64,000 bases of DNA from Adiantum capillus-veneris (Eukaryota; Streptophyta; Polypodiopsida; Polypodiales; Pteridaceae), in contig CM043970.1 in NCBI GenBank assembly GCA_014529385.2, forward strand, positions 42,027,279 to 42,091,278. Direction: 5' to 3'. The notes beneath the pieces were generated by a model. That model saw only the letters and a program-made list of their open reading frames with translations, made no database searches and was not told the DNA's origin. Below, piece by piece: positions 19,630 through 30,010 of the stretch (within the stretch, counting starts at the first letter, position 1; the number at the start of each line of letters is the position of its first letter). Made by a program: the position numbers and the translations under genes.

Positions 19630-20480
19630 GAGATAAGGGTCCTGATATCTCATGGCCTCAATTTCTTGCATTATGCCCACAAGTTAGGAGGGATTTAACA
19701 AAGTCAGTTAGCACTAGGAGAAAGGTAAAAGAGAGTGTGCATGTTGTAAAAATTGCACATGCTGAAATGAATGAGGATATTACACCTGTGCTAGATTTTT
19801 ACATCAAAGGAAGATTGGTTAGGAAAGGTCTAGTGGATGGGGGTGCACAAATTTGCATCATGACAGAGGGACTCATGCAAAAACTAGGCATGCACATCCA
19901 TGAGACACCTGAAATTAAAGTCAAGATGGCAAACAATAGCAAAGCTAGGTGTGTAGGCATTTGTAAAAATGTTTTGGTAGAGGCCTTTGGCATTAAGAAG
20001 GCGGTGGATTTTTATGTTATGTCTACCAAAGGAAATGGTTACCCATTTATCCTAGGGAGACCATGGCTAATGAAAATGCGAGCTTTGCAGGATTGGGAGA
20101 GTGGAAAGCTAATTTGCAGGAATGACAATCATAAGAAGATTGTCTTTGACATGAAGGAGCAAAGCCAAGAGGAGCTCCATGAAGAATCATCTCAAAGTGA
20201 GACGGAGGAAGGCGGGATTGATAGCACTTCAGAAGGAGAAAGTAGAGGCAGCATTACTGAAGAGGAGTCTTCCATCGAAGTCATGGGAATAAGGTTTAAG
20301 CCAAACAACCAAGAGACCTCTTGCCCAGGTTTGGAAGAGGTAGGTTCCCAAGAGAACCAAAATGTGCAAGATGCAGGAATGTTAGAAGGTATGTTGTCTA
20401 CAACACTTACGAAGGACGAAAGAGAGGAGTTCAAATGTGTGCTAAGGAAATTTCCTAGGCTCAGAAGCTACGAAGGCTAG
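19599..20480 (+). CDS. pro: Gypsy B aspartic protease region
   Basis: A 293-codon ORF. The retropepsin core runs from about residue 60 to 170. The active-site loop reads GLVDGGAQICIM, with DGG in place of the usual D-[ST]-G, and the distal strand reads PFILGRPWL, matching the family's ILG motif. The C-terminal third is a Glu/Ser-rich linker leading towards reverse transcriptase, which continues in another frame. The DGG loop keeps the catalytic Asp; whether it is active cannot be told. It would cleave the Gag-Pol polyprotein. Confidence 0.75.
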   Translation: MAPYNLLEDMRDKGPDISWPQFLALCPQVRRDLTKSVSTRRKVKESVHVVKIAHAEMNEDITPVLDFYIKGRLVRKGLVDGGAQICIMTEGLMQKLGMHIHETPEIKVKMANNSKARCVGICKNVLVEAFGIKKAVDFYVMSTKGNGYPFILGRPWLMKMRALQDWESGKLICRNDNHKKIVFDMKEQSQEELHEESSQSETEEGGIDSTSEGESRGSITEEESSIEVMGIRFKPNNQETSCPGLEEVGSQENQNVQDAGMLEGMLSTTLTKDEREEFKCVLRKFPRLRSYEG

Positions 20481-21166
20481 GAGTCATCAAGGAGCAGGCT
20501 TTACTCAAGGAGGTAAAAAAGCTTCTAGCAGCAGGTTTCATTTATCCAGTGGAGAATTCAGAGTGGGTCTCTCCCGTTGTTGTCACTCCTAAGAAAAATG
20601 GCAAGTGGAGGGTGTGTGTGGATTACCGTCCACTCAATGAGGCAACAAAAAGAAATCACTTTCCCCTCCCATTTCAAGATGAGATACTAAATGAGGTAGC
20701 TGGTCATGAGAAGTACACTGTGTGTGATGGCTACTCGGGTTACTTTCAAATAGGTATCGCATTGGAAGATCAGTTGAAAACAACCTTCATCACTCCTTGG
20801 GGTTGTTATGCTTTTAGAGTCATGCCATTTGGACTAACAAATGCTCCCGCAACTTTCCAACGCTTCATGAACATGGTGTTTCAAGCATTCTTTGGAAAGT
20901 CCATTAGGGCTTTTATTGATGATTTTTGCATTTATAGCTCAAAATCATTGCATGTACAAAGGGTAGAAGAAGGTTTAAAGAAGCTCTACGACATGGAAGG
21001 TCAACTCAACCCCGACAAGTGTCACATAGGTGAGGATGAAGTGATCTTGCTTGGTCACAAGGTTTCCTATAAAGGCATTGAGGTGGATCCTCAAAGGCAA
21101 AGGCTCTTATTGAGCTCCCATCACCCAAGAATCTTAAAGAGGTCATCTCATTTATTCAAAAGGTGA
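20480..21166 (+). CDS. Gypsy B reverse transcriptase fragment
   Basis: The main ORF is 20549-21166 (205 codons). RT landmarks in order are WVSPVVVTPKKNGKWRVCVDYRPLN, YFQIGIALED, MPFGLTNAPATFQRFMN and AFIDDFCIYS, with the catalytic Asp pair near residue 130. The start of the domain (LLAAGFIYPVE) lies upstream of the ATG at about 20520, so the ATG is internal. The frame is lost at about 21120, inside the connection domain. It is therefore a broken copy of the Ty3/gypsy RT that copies RNA into DNA. Confidence 0.85.
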   Translation, partial: GVIKEQALLKEVKKLLAAGFIYPVENSEWVSPVVVTPKKNGKWRVCVDYRPLNEATKRNHFPLPFQDEILNEVAGHEKYTVCDGYSGYFQIGIALEDQLKTTFITPWGCYAFRVMPFGLTNAPATFQRFMNMVFQAFFGKSIRAFIDDFCIYSSKSLHVQRVEEGLKKLYDMEGQLNPDKCHIGEDEVILLGHKVSYKGIEVDPQRQRLLLSSHHPRILKRSSHLFKR

Positions 21167-21291
21167 AGTATATGTCACGCTTTATTCACTTAGCTTCGGA
21201 GTTGCTTCATCCTTTGCAAAAGTTGACACAACAAGTATAATTTGCATGGTCTTATGATCTTGAAGAGTACTTTTGTAACATTAAAGTCATT

Positions 21292-22113
21292 TTGTCAGAG
21301 CTACCAACACTCATGCCTCCTTGTTGGGGGTACACATTCCTTGTTAGCTCTAGTGTTGGGAAGGAAACAATTGGTGCAGTTTTACTACAACAAGATCCCC
21401 ACAGTACTAGGATGCGACCCATCTACTTTGCTAGTAGGGTCATGAATGCTTTGGAGAGAGGCTACACGGAGGCAGAACTCATGATGCTTTCTCTCATGTT
21501 TGCGGTGAGAAAATTTAGATCCTACTTGCTACCAAAACCTTTTGTAATTCTCATTGCAGAAAATTTGTTTCCTTGGGTGTCATCTCAAATGAATCTTAGC
21601 ACTAGGATCTCAAAGTGGATTATGGAATTGCAAGAGTTCCAATACTCTTTCAAGGTAGAAGATAGTGTGCGTGCACAATTGGCAGGGATCCTTACTTATA
21701 GGGTACATGAGAAGGAGATTAAGGTGCCTGAACTAAAGACCCTACCATTGCCACCACCTAAAAGTATTACTAATGCTTTTACCTTGTTCTTTGATGGAGC
21801 TTTTCGGCGAGTCACAGGAAAAGCAGGGGAAGGGCTAGTATTGCTCAACCCAAGTGGAGAGGTGGTCATGAAAGAGAAGGTCAATCTACCAGGTTCAACT
21901 AGCAACAATGAAGCAGAATATGACACACTACTTCATGGTTTAAAGATATGCATTGGCCAAGGTATACAACGTCTCATGGTAAAAGGGGATGCACTTCTCA
22001 TCGTGAAGCAAATTTTAGGCATTTGGACATGCAATAATGAAAGCCTAAGGACAAAACTTCATGCCATTCGTAGATTGTTTAATCAATTTGAAGAAGTAAG
22101 CTCTACATTCTAG
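21292..22113 (+). CDS. Gypsy B dual RNase H region
   Basis: 273 codons holding two RNase H-like modules. Residues about 20-140 are the ordinary gypsy RNase H (GKETIGAVLLQQD, RPIYFASRVMN, YTEAELMMLSLMFAVRKFRSYL), with several catalytic positions degenerate. Residues about 160-265 are a second RNase H of the archaeal/plant type (LFFDGAFRRVTGKAGEG, STSNNEAEYDTLLHGLKI, VKGDALLIVKQ), with D, E and D positions present. Two RNase H domains are the mark of the Tat lineage of Ty3/gypsy. The ORF ends where the N-terminal integrase should begin, so part of the polyprotein is deleted there. Confidence 0.8.
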   Translation: MSELPTLMPPCWGYTFLVSSSVGKETIGAVLLQQDPHSTRMRPIYFASRVMNALERGYTEAELMMLSLMFAVRKFRSYLLPKPFVILIAENLFPWVSSQMNLSTRISKWIMELQEFQYSFKVEDSVRAQLAGILTYRVHEKEIKVPELKTLPLPPPKSITNAFTLFFDGAFRRVTGKAGEGLVLLNPSGEVVMKEKVNLPGSTSNNEAEYDTLLHGLKICIGQGIQRLMVKGDALLIVKQILGIWTCNNESLRTKLHAIRRLFNQFEEVSSTF

Positions 22114-22588
22114 TGGCGGTAGACTATATGACTAGGTGGGTGGAATCACGAAGTGTGGCAAAGGTAAATGCGAGGACAGTGAGCAAATTTTTCTACACTC
22201 ACATTTGTTGTAGATTTGGCACATCTTTGGAGATTGTTTCTGATAATGGTCCAGGGTTTACTTGCTCACAGAAGTCTGTGAAGAACTTCACATTCTACAT
22301 CGTCATAGTACACCCTACTATCCCCAATCAAATGGTTTGGTAGAAAAAGCTAATGGTGTCATTGCAGGCATCATTAGAAAGATGGTGAAAAACAAGACAA
22401 AGTTGTGGGATGACTTCTTGGATGGTGCCTTGTGGGCATATCGAACTACATATAGGAAAGCCATGGAATTCACACCATTTCACTTGGTCTATGGTCAAGA
22501 GGCTTTACAACCAATTGAGCTCCACATTCCAACAATGCGACTTCATGGAAAAGTAGCACAAGATGATCAAGAAGCATGGATGGATTGA
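22110..22588 (+). pseudogene. Gypsy B integrase core, N-terminal deletion
   Basis: Reads VAVDYMTRWVES directly after the RNase H end, then SDNGPGF, and, after a frameshift near 22265, YYPQSNGLVEKANG, giving the D..D..E catalytic set, followed by LWAYRTTYRKAMEFTPFHLVYG. The HHCC zinc-binding N-domain and the start of the core are missing, so a deletion of a few hundred bases joins RNase H to integrase. Integrase would insert the cDNA into chromosomes; this copy cannot. Confidence 0.8.
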
Positions 22589-23071
22589 CTTCTTACCTTA
22601 GTTGAGCTTGAGTGGAAAAGAGAAGCAACATACGAGTGCTACAAGAGGAAAGCTACGCAGGCGAAGGAGAAGCTTGACAAGAAACTAAAGGACAAAGGCA
22701 TCAATAAGGGAGATCTTGTGCTAAGGTATGGCAATCGACTCGATAATCGTTTTGATGCCAAATTTGAAACTAAATGGCAAGGGCCATACATAGTTAAGAA
22801 GGCTTTGAATTCAAGTTAATATCAACTTATGGACTTGAATGGGAAAGAGCACTCTAGGAACGTAAATGGTTATCGCTTGAAGCCCTATTTGAGTCCCCTT
22901 CTACCAAAGGATCTACCAAAGATCTGTCAAAGGGCAGCTGTCTCATGTAAGTATTGTTACATGAAGCATGAGTATAACTCCAGCCAAAATTCTGAGGGGC
23001 CAAACAATGAAGATCTCGTCAAGGACTCTGAAGCACTCTCTTTGGAAAAGATGCTCTATGATGGTACATGA
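22589..23071 (+). pseudogene. Gypsy B integrase C-terminal region
   Basis: After a TGA at 22586-22588, the frame continues as LLTLVELEWKREATYECYKRKA, then FETKWQGPYIVKKAL, the usual C-terminal beta-barrel of gypsy integrase. The ORF 22829-23071 supplies MDLNGKEHSRNVNGYRLKPY and a tail. No chromodomain is seen, as expected for the Tat lineage. A stop near 22818 separates the blocks. Confidence 0.65.
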
Positions 23072-23085
23072 ATATACCATCATCC

Positions 23086-23099
23086 TGGGGGAGGGCTAA
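23086..23099 (+). promoter_or_regulatory. Gypsy B polypurine tract
   Basis: 'tgggggagggctaa' directly precedes the 3' LTR start TGATAG and matches the tract at 12664-12677 of gypsy A. Confidence 0.75.
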
Positions 23100-24806
23100 T
23101 GATAGACGTTTTTCGGATTTCCATAATTGCCATAGTAAGCTACCTCACCCTATCAAATCACTCAAACATTTTGGTTATCCCTACCATTTCAGTGTACATA
23201 GGCGTGTGTGAGTTAGGGACTTTCTCCATATTTTTTTAAAACCCTCAGCTAGCTAGTCACTGGGCTAGTTGAGCCAAAAAAATAAATAAAATAAAAAATA
23301 TTATGGGCCATTTGTGTGTAAATATTTCATTGTATATAGGTCCTAAATAAAAGGGTTTCTCATAATTATTTTGGTATTTATTTAAATATTTCTACCTATG
23401 GTGTGTTATTTATACTATGTACATTGACTCAACATTACTATATTTTTTCTTACCATTTTGCATACTCTTTATTCCATATAAAAATAATTTCATGCAAGCT
23501 TCTCTTATTTTTGGTGTAACTCCATCCCAACAAAAATCCAAACAAAACTAGTTTATTTATGTGTATATTTTTTCACTATTGTCATTTTTTCCTTCCTACA
23601 TCTATTCTCTATTACTCTCATAAATTATACCACCAAAAATATTCGTCTTTTTATGGTAGACTTATAATGAGAGAGATTTATGTTGACCCCTTTATATTTT
23701 TTCCACCTATATTATTCATATTTGACATGTACATATTTTTTTAGACCCCTCAATATTTGATTTTCTTAGTTGTACTATTCACTTATATCATGATCTCAAC
23801 AATATCTTCATTTATAGATTCAAGGGTATGTGGCATGCATGCATGCACTATGGGGGGCTCACTCTTGGAGGTATTCAAAAGAATTATCCAAAGAAGGACC
23901 TCACAAGGACCTTGTGCAGTGGAAAAAACACTCGGTTTTGCTGAATTTTTAAAGATCACATGCTCCCTGAATTTGAAAAGGTGATACAAACAAAAGTTGT
24001 AGCTCGTCAACTGAAATTTTACCTCAAATTTTTTCATACTTTTTTGAGCTACGAGCTGTGAGCTATGATTTTATTGGTGGACCCCAGTTTTCCCATGCTA
24101 TGCAGCCACACTCCCTCTTCCACTTTATCATTTTCCTCTTTCACACACACTTCTCCACTCATCATCCCTACCTCTCTCACCACTCCTCTCTGCACCCTAC
24201 TCACCTTCTTCTCAACCTTGAAGAATAAGAGAAACCATGGTGAACTCATGTCTCCTACACACACTTCCATTCCAAAATTGACCACCTAGTCTCATTTTTC
24301 CTCATCCATATTACCCATGTCTCTCAAAAAAACCACAAAATTCAGCCTCTTCTCTTGAAAGACAGCATCACGGTGATTGACTACTCATGTTCACTTACCT
24401 TGGCTTCCAAGGAAGGCCGAGAGTGGAGAAAAAACGTACCATCAAAGCTAGTGGACCGTCAACAAGCGTCAAAATTGACCCTACTCAAGACACTTGGAGC
24501 ATCAACATTGTAAGAAATCCATGTTTTCTTACCTATTAAGAGTTTTTTCTTCCTTATTTGTATCCTACATGGATACTCCCATTGTAAATATCCAATTCCA
24601 TTTGCAAAATCAATAAAAATATTAACTCTACTAATTTACTAACACTAACCTACTATGAAAAGTCCTATCACCTCCACTTCTCTCCTCTCTCTCTTCTTCA
24701 TCTATCCACACCAACTTCTTGATAATTCCAAGCAAAAGAAGTTAGATAAGTGCTGAAAATCTAACCCAACCATGGTTAGAGGAGTAACCCTAGCCTACAA
24801 AATTGC

Positions 24807-24813
24807 TATAAAA
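24807..24813 (+). promoter_or_regulatory. TATA box of gypsy B 3' LTR
   Basis: 'ttgctataaaaggagg', the same as in the 5' LTR at 16934. It could start read-out transcription into the array and the copia element. Confidence 0.5.
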
Positions 24814-25477
24814 GGAGGGTGTAGCTAGCACAAAAAGGGGGAGCCATATGCAAGAGCACTATGCTATAGCTTGAGAATCCAAGCTTAACCTCTCTAGAAG
24901 GAGCTCTTGAGTGGAATCTCATTGTCTTATGCATATGCATGTGTTGTATTAGGGGTGATTAGCAAGGGAACTGTATGCCATTGTAAGAGAGAGTGATCAT
25001 TCAATTGAGAGTAGGAAATCTATCATTTCTCCTACTAGTGTAAGCCCAACATTTGTTGAATCAAGGAGGGTGGATTTGGAGTAAGCTTGGATACTTTGTC
25101 TCTCTTCCAACATAAAGTAATGGACAACAATGATGTGTAAGTGTCTTGGTGTTTTTTTTTTTTTTAAAGTTCTTGATAGCTTGTCTCTGGGTGTTGTCAT
25201 CAATTTAGCCATAAATCCCACATACTGTAAGGGGGCGACAGGGTGGAGAGGACTCCCCTGACTTTAAGACAGTGATTGGGGTGGCTTTTCTTGTGATGTG
25301 TTGTGGTGTAATTTACTCAAGCTATGTTGAACAAAAACTAATCTCACTTTGATTTGTCATGATAGATTTGTAAGAAGGTAATAATGCAACAAGCACCCCC
25401 TCCCCCTTCTCTCTCTTTCTTACATATATAATTGTGTTTGCTTGATCATTGCCAATACATTTCAAAGCAGCCGAACA

Positions 25478-25480
<3 letters not shown>

Positions 25481-25549
<69 letters not shown>
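25481..25549. repeat. (CT)n microsatellite in gypsy B 3' LTR
   Basis: About 69 bp of TC repeats, allelic to 17604-17673. Confidence 0.97.
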
Positions 25550-25551
<2 letters not shown>

Positions 25552-25703
25552 ATGCGTCCTAGTTTTCATCCAAAACTAGGTGGTGCCCCAAATTTCTGAA
25601 GGGTTAGGTTGCGGTTTTGTGTGTGTGTTTGTTGTTTTTTCCAACCCCAACCCAATTGAGCAGCACGGGAGCCTAGAAGAGTGCTTAGAGGCCACTCTTC
25701 TTG

Positions 25704-25874
25704 AAGCAGAGGTCCACCACTTGTCCAACCTACTATCCACCGTGTTAGGTAATTTTGCAAAAAATCACACGTTAACATCAAACTTTTTCCTCCCTCTTCA
25801 AACATTTTTATCCCAAGATGGTTTGAAGGTCCACCACTTGTCTAATCTAGCTGTACTGAAAGAAGCTATCTCTA
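25704..25874. repeat. Tandem-array remnant left of copia
   Basis: 'gcagaggtccaccacttgtccaacctactatcca' and 'gatggtttgaaggtccaccacttgtc...gaaagaagctatctcta' are units of the 1-2190 array. About 60 bp of foreign AT-rich sequence (25745-25805) sits inside. The last five bases, CTCTA (25870-25874), are the copia target duplication. Confidence 0.85.
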
Positions 25875-26066
25875 TGTTGGGGTATAAAGCCCAATGTGGT
25901 CGCCCAGGTAAGTGGGCGGGCCGCCAGGTATGTACACATATTCTTTTGTAAAAACCTAATAAGAACTCACTATGCTCTACACATTATAGTAGAGCAAGTT
26001 CACCATATCGTCGTGTTGTTCTTCTCGCACTCTCTCTCGCTTCGCACTTCCGCTCATACTCCTTCA
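25875..26066 (+). repeat. Copia 5' LTR (192 bp)
   Basis: Begins TGTTGGGGTATAAAGCCC and ends CTCCTTCA. It is followed by 'ac' and the PBS. It contains the 'gtggtcgcccaggtaagtgggcgggccgcc' GC block. No clear TATA box other than 'ggtataaag' at 25881-25889. Confidence 0.95.
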
Positions 26067-26068
26067 AC

Positions 26069-26080
26069 TGGTATCAGAGC
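26069..26080 (+). promoter_or_regulatory. Copia primer-binding site
   Basis: TGGTATCAGAGC, complementary to the 3' end of initiator methionine tRNA, the standard primer of plant copia elements. It lies two bases after the LTR. Confidence 0.93.
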
Positions 26081-27164
26081 TCAGATCGAGGCTCGGGGCA
26101 GCACTACAGGAGGCTAGAGTCACCACCTCAGATTGGAGTGAAATTCGACAGGCAAAGACACGGCCCCAAATCCTATGGGTAAGCCCGAAGGTCTTGGTGT
26201 TCTCAGAATTTCATTCTGAGGTCATCTCGGCCACCGTTCATCTTCGACAAAGGTCAGCGCAGGCCATTCTCGACTACGTGGTCTTGACGGGTGCAGATCC
26301 GACTCTGCAAATTTGGGTTTTTCGTCCTACGACTGCAGGTGCTGAGGATATCGACACTCCTAGAGTGTTGATTTGTGGCTGTCTACACATCGAAGGACGG
26401 CTCACAGTTCTTGGAGGCGTGTCACATACGACACGGGCGCATCTACACACAGACTGTAGGCGACATCCACTAGTTCATCAGGTAGCTTGTGTTTGCTGCT
26501 TGATATTCTAGATTTCATCCTGACATTGCAGGTACTTCCACATGGGATGTATTGTCAGAGATGATGTATGTCTGTTGAGGGTTTGCTGGCTGTGAGTCAC
26601 GCAGCAAACAACGGCCGCAGCGGTTACAGCATACAGTGGGAAATTTGTGGATGTATGACTTTGTGGGAAGTCTATGTATTGTCAGATTTACTGCAGCCTT
26701 TGTTGAGGGTCGAGTGAGGTTTTATTGAGCTGGGGGATTCTCGAATGTTGAGATTCTTTTGATGATACAGGTCTTGGAGCGATCCCTCGAGCACCCTTAG
26801 ATAGGCAGCTAGGATGTATTGACTGTGAGTTAGACAGTTGGGATTGCATCTTTGCTTTACTGCCGTTGAGGCATTGTCACAGTCTATGCTTATAGGACAG
26901 TGACAGGACAGTGAGAGACAGTACAGGTGCAGGACAGGTTTACCCGCAGCTTACAGTGTCAGAGAGATAGTGTTTTTTGAGCTGTTTTTTGGTCTATTTT
27001 TTAGTACACCAGAGCCATTTTACAAAGGAGACTCTACCGAAATTTATGCAGAATCTGAAGCTTTCTTGGTTCATTTGACAGGTTGATATTGGTTCAGAGG
27101 TCAGTTTACAGGGGAAACTCTGCCGAATTTTTCCCAGAAAAGTAAACTACTGTGAAGCGTAGCT
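26081..27164 (+). other. Copia untranslated leader
   Basis: About 1.08 kb between PBS and the Gag ATG, longer than in many copia elements. The 105-codon ORF at 26194-26511 has no recognisable domain. It probably holds the packaging signal. No repeat was seen. Confidence 0.6.
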
Positions 27165-29657
27165 ATGGCTGGATCACAGGACACTGCTCTTTACAATATC
27201 AAGAAGCTGGATGGAACCAATTTCCCATTGTGGAAGAAGCAGATTTGGCACGTGTTGGTACAAAAGAAGCAGATAAAACCTATAAAGCTCAAGGGGATAA
27301 AACCAGAAGATATGGACGAAGATGAATGGAGCGAAATGGATGAATTGGCACTTTCTACCATTATGCTGACTTTGGCAGAAAGCGTTTACTTCAATGTAGC
27401 AGACGAGATGTCGGCTTCTCAAGCATGGTTAAAGCTGAGTGATCTTTATGAGAAGCAGAGTGTAGCTTCACTGTTATACTGGCTTAACAAGCTTGTTGAC
27501 TTGAAGATGAAAGAAGGGACATCTATGTCCAATCATCTGAATGAATTCAACACAATCTATAGTCAGTTGTCAGCTCGAGGTGTCAAGTTTGATGAACCTG
27601 GTAGAGCTATGTTCCTGTTGATCACATTGCCGGAAAGTTGGGACACTTTTCGCACAGCTTTGAGTAATTCTGCACATCCAGATGGTTTGAACATAGCAGG
27701 TGTAGAAGGAAGTCTGCTTACTGAAGAAACCAATAGAAAGACAATGGACAAAGGCAAAGGAACAGCCTTAGTTGTCAGGGGAAGGACCAAAGAAAAGTAC
27801 AAAGATGGAAAGAGGAATCAGTCTCGTAGCAAGTCCCGCAGTGCTAAAGGCAAGTGTGACATAGAATGCTACCATTGTGGCAAGAAGGGTCACATGAAAA
27901 GAGACTGCAGAGAATGGAAAGCAGAAAAAGGCAAAGAGAAAGCTGAAGACCATGGTGAGAAGAACAAGTCCTCAGTGAAGATTCAAGAAATAAATGTGAC
28001 AAACACTGTTGCAGAGGATGACAGTCTAGTGTCAGGAGACATCTACTTCTTGAAGAATACAATGGACCTAGCTCTTCTTACAGCATCTGATGGAAATGCA
28101 CTGAGTGACTGGATTATAGACTCAGGGGCATCACTTCATGTGTCTCCAAACAAGGAGTGGTTTACCTCTTATGTGACCACTAAAGATCATGTTCGGCTAG
28201 GCAATGGGCAGACATGTGAGATCTTAGGTGTTGGAGATGTTCAATTGAAGTTTCAGAATGGCTCTTCTTTCACGCTGAAGAATGTGAAACATGTTCCCGC
28301 AATTACAAAGAGCTTGATCAGCACAGGTTTACTTGATGATGCTGGCTACGTCACCACTTTTGGACAAAACATGTGGAAGATATCCAAGGGTTCTATGACA
28401 GTAGCAGATGGAGTAAATTCTGGAGGACTTTACATGATTTATGTATCAAATGTCTCGAAAAATGTAATCAATGTAACCGAGCAGCCGAACGTTTCTTTGA
28501 GGCATAGCCGGTTAGGACATATGTCCAAGAAGGGAATGGAAATCTTGTCTCGTTCTGGTTATTTGCCTAGCTTTTCATTTATTGATTTTGAATTCTGTGA
28601 ACATTGTCTGTATGGTAAGAAAACACAGCAGCCACATAAGCATAGAAGCGGTAGAAGAGATACACAGTTGGCACTTGTTCATAGTGATTTGTGTGGACCT
28701 ATGCCTAAACTATCTCTAGGGGGAGCTTCTTACTTTATGACATTTATAGATGATTACTCGAGGAAAGTATGGGTTTACTTTCTCAAGCACAAGGATGAAG
28801 CGTTTAGTGTTTTCAAAACATTTGTGACACTTGTGGAGAATCAGAGTGGCAAGAAGCTTAAATGCTTACGCACTGACAATGGTGGAGAGTATGTTTCAAA
28901 GGCCTTTCAAGACTTTTGTGAGTCAAAAGGTATAAAACGTGAACTTACTGCTCCTTACAATCCTCCTCAAAATGGTGTTGCTGAGAGGATGAATAGGACC
29001 ATACAAGAGAAGGTCAGAAGTATGTTGTCTAATGCACAGCTGCCAAATGGGTTTTGGGCTGAAGCTGTATCAACAGCTGTTCATCTTGTAAATAGATCTC
29101 CTAGCAAGGTTTTGCAGAAGGATTCAGTGCCAGAGATGGTATGGTCAGGCAAAATTCCCTCATACAAGCATCTCAGAGTCTTTGGCTGTGAGGCATATAC
29201 TCACGTTCCAAAGGAATTTAGGAACAAACTTGAGCCAAAGAGTAGAAAGTGCATCTTTCTAGGCTATGGTAATTCTGGTGAGATGGGGTACAGACTTTGG
29301 GATCCCGAATCCAGAAAGGTTGTCCGCAGCAATGATGTTCACTTGAATGAATCCAAATATCATTCTAAACCAGAGAGGGTTGAGGAGATTAGAAGAGTTG
29401 TCTTCCAAGAAGATGGACCTGCACGTGCAAGACAAAATGTCAGGGCTCAAGAGGAGCAAGGACAGGATAGAGTGGAACCACTAGTTGTGGCTGAGCCTGA
29501 GCCACCTATTGTGCGTAGATCTGGACGTATCACGCGACCTCCTGATTGGTTTGTTCCATCTATGAACTATGTCATGTTAACTGATTGCAATGAGCCTTCA
29601 TGTTACAAGCAAGCAGTGCAAATGAAGGACTCCGAGAATTGGCAATTGGCCATGTAG
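27165..29657 (+). CDS. Copia Gag-protease-integrase-RT(start), ended by premature TAG
   Basis: 830 codons from ATG 27165, the first ATG with a continuous frame. Gag covers residues 1-230 (LDGTNFPLWKKQI start; LNEFNTIYSQL). A CCHC knuckle, CYHCGKKGHMKRDC, lies near 234-247. Protease has WIIDSGASLHVS with the Asp at 319. Integrase has an HHCC zinc domain (HSRLGHM...CEHC, about 450-490), catalytic Asp at 508 (VHSDLCGP), Asp near 570 (TDNGGEY) and Glu near 606 (NGVAERMNRT). The C-terminal part includes FGCEAYTHVPKE and RRSGRITRPPDWF. The ORF ends in the first part of RT (WQLAM) at TAG 29655-29657. The next codons continue in the same frame, so this stop is a point nonsense mutation. Confidence 0.93.
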   Translation: MAGSQDTALYNIKKLDGTNFPLWKKQIWHVLVQKKQIKPIKLKGIKPEDMDEDEWSEMDELALSTIMLTLAESVYFNVADEMSASQAWLKLSDLYEKQSVASLLYWLNKLVDLKMKEGTSMSNHLNEFNTIYSQLSARGVKFDEPGRAMFLLITLPESWDTFRTALSNSAHPDGLNIAGVEGSLLTEETNRKTMDKGKGTALVVRGRTKEKYKDGKRNQSRSKSRSAKGKCDIECYHCGKKGHMKRDCREWKAEKGKEKAEDHGEKNKSSVKIQEINVTNTVAEDDSLVSGDIYFLKNTMDLALLTASDGNALSDWIIDSGASLHVSPNKEWFTSYVTTKDHVRLGNGQTCEILGVGDVQLKFQNGSSFTLKNVKHVPAITKSLISTGLLDDAGYVTTFGQNMWKISKGSMTVADGVNSGGLYMIYVSNVSKNVINVTEQPNVSLRHSRLGHMSKKGMEILSRSGYLPSFSFIDFEFCEHCLYGKKTQQPHKHRSGRRDTQLALVHSDLCGPMPKLSLGGASYFMTFIDDYSRKVWVYFLKHKDEAFSVFKTFVTLVENQSGKKLKCLRTDNGGEYVSKAFQDFCESKGIKRELTAPYNPPQNGVAERMNRTIQEKVRSMLSNAQLPNGFWAEAVSTAVHLVNRSPSKVLQKDSVPEMVWSGKIPSYKHLRVFGCEAYTHVPKEFRNKLEPKSRKCIFLGYGNSGEMGYRLWDPESRKVVRSNDVHLNESKYHSKPERVEEIRRVVFQEDGPARARQNVRAQEEQGQDRVEPLVVAEPEPPIVRRSGRITRPPDWFVPSMNYVMLTDCNEPSCYKQAVQMKDSENWQLAM

Positions 29658-30010
29658 TCAGAGATGACAGCTCTGCATAAAAACCAGACATGGAAGCTAG
29701 TTAAATTACTAGAGGGCAAAAAGACTCTACCCTGTAAATGGGTTTACAGGTATAAGATCACCACTCATGATAGTCAGCCAAAGTACAAAGCAAGGCTTGT
29801 TGCCAAGGGCTTTAAGCAAGAACAAGGCATTGACTTTGATGAAGTCTTCTCTCCGGTGGTCAAAATGACTACATTGAGATGCTTTCTTGCATTGGTTGAC
29901 ATATTAGATTTGGTGTTGCACCAAATGGATGTCAAGACAGCGTTCTTGCATGGTGATTTAGATGTGGAAATTACATGCAGCAGCCAGAAGGGTTTGTTGA
30001 GAAAGGCAAG
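29658..30010 (+). pseudogene. Copia RT, N-terminal segment
   Basis: Same frame as the upstream ORF, reopened after the TAG. Copia RT motifs are present: TWKLVKLLEGKKTLPCKWVY, KARLVAKGFKQEQGIDF and VVKMTTLRCFLAL, then HQMDVKTAFLHGDL, which carries the first catalytic Asp. At about 29967 one base is missing (a run of T before 'acatgcagcagcc'), and the frame shifts into the next ORF. No other damage is seen. Confidence 0.88.

Larger units (their letters stand above)
23100..25703 (+). repeat. Gypsy B 3' LTR, 3'-truncated by ~22 bp
   Basis: Starts TGATAGACG after the polypurine tract and follows the 5' LTR almost base for base. It stops after '...ggccactcttcttg', lacking the last ~22 bp (ttgcccaccccggaccgcctca) present in the 5' LTR. 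The next base is tandem-array sequence, so no target-site duplication can be recovered. The full LTR would be about 2.63 kb, long for gypsy elements but usual in Tat relatives. Confidence 0.88.

Noticed and set aside
12678-25703. A single giant element with three LTRs
   Set aside because: The first LTR has a different middle and its own polypurine tract, so it belongs to a second, related element.
26069-26080. TGGTATCAGAGC motifs (also 46415 and 61469) as parts of tRNA genes
   Set aside because: They lie directly next to LTR ends and no tRNA cloverleaf surrounds them; they are primer-binding sites.
26194-26511. 105-codon ORF in the copia leader
   Set aside because: No domain, no conserved pattern, and it lies before the Gag start in an untranslated leader.
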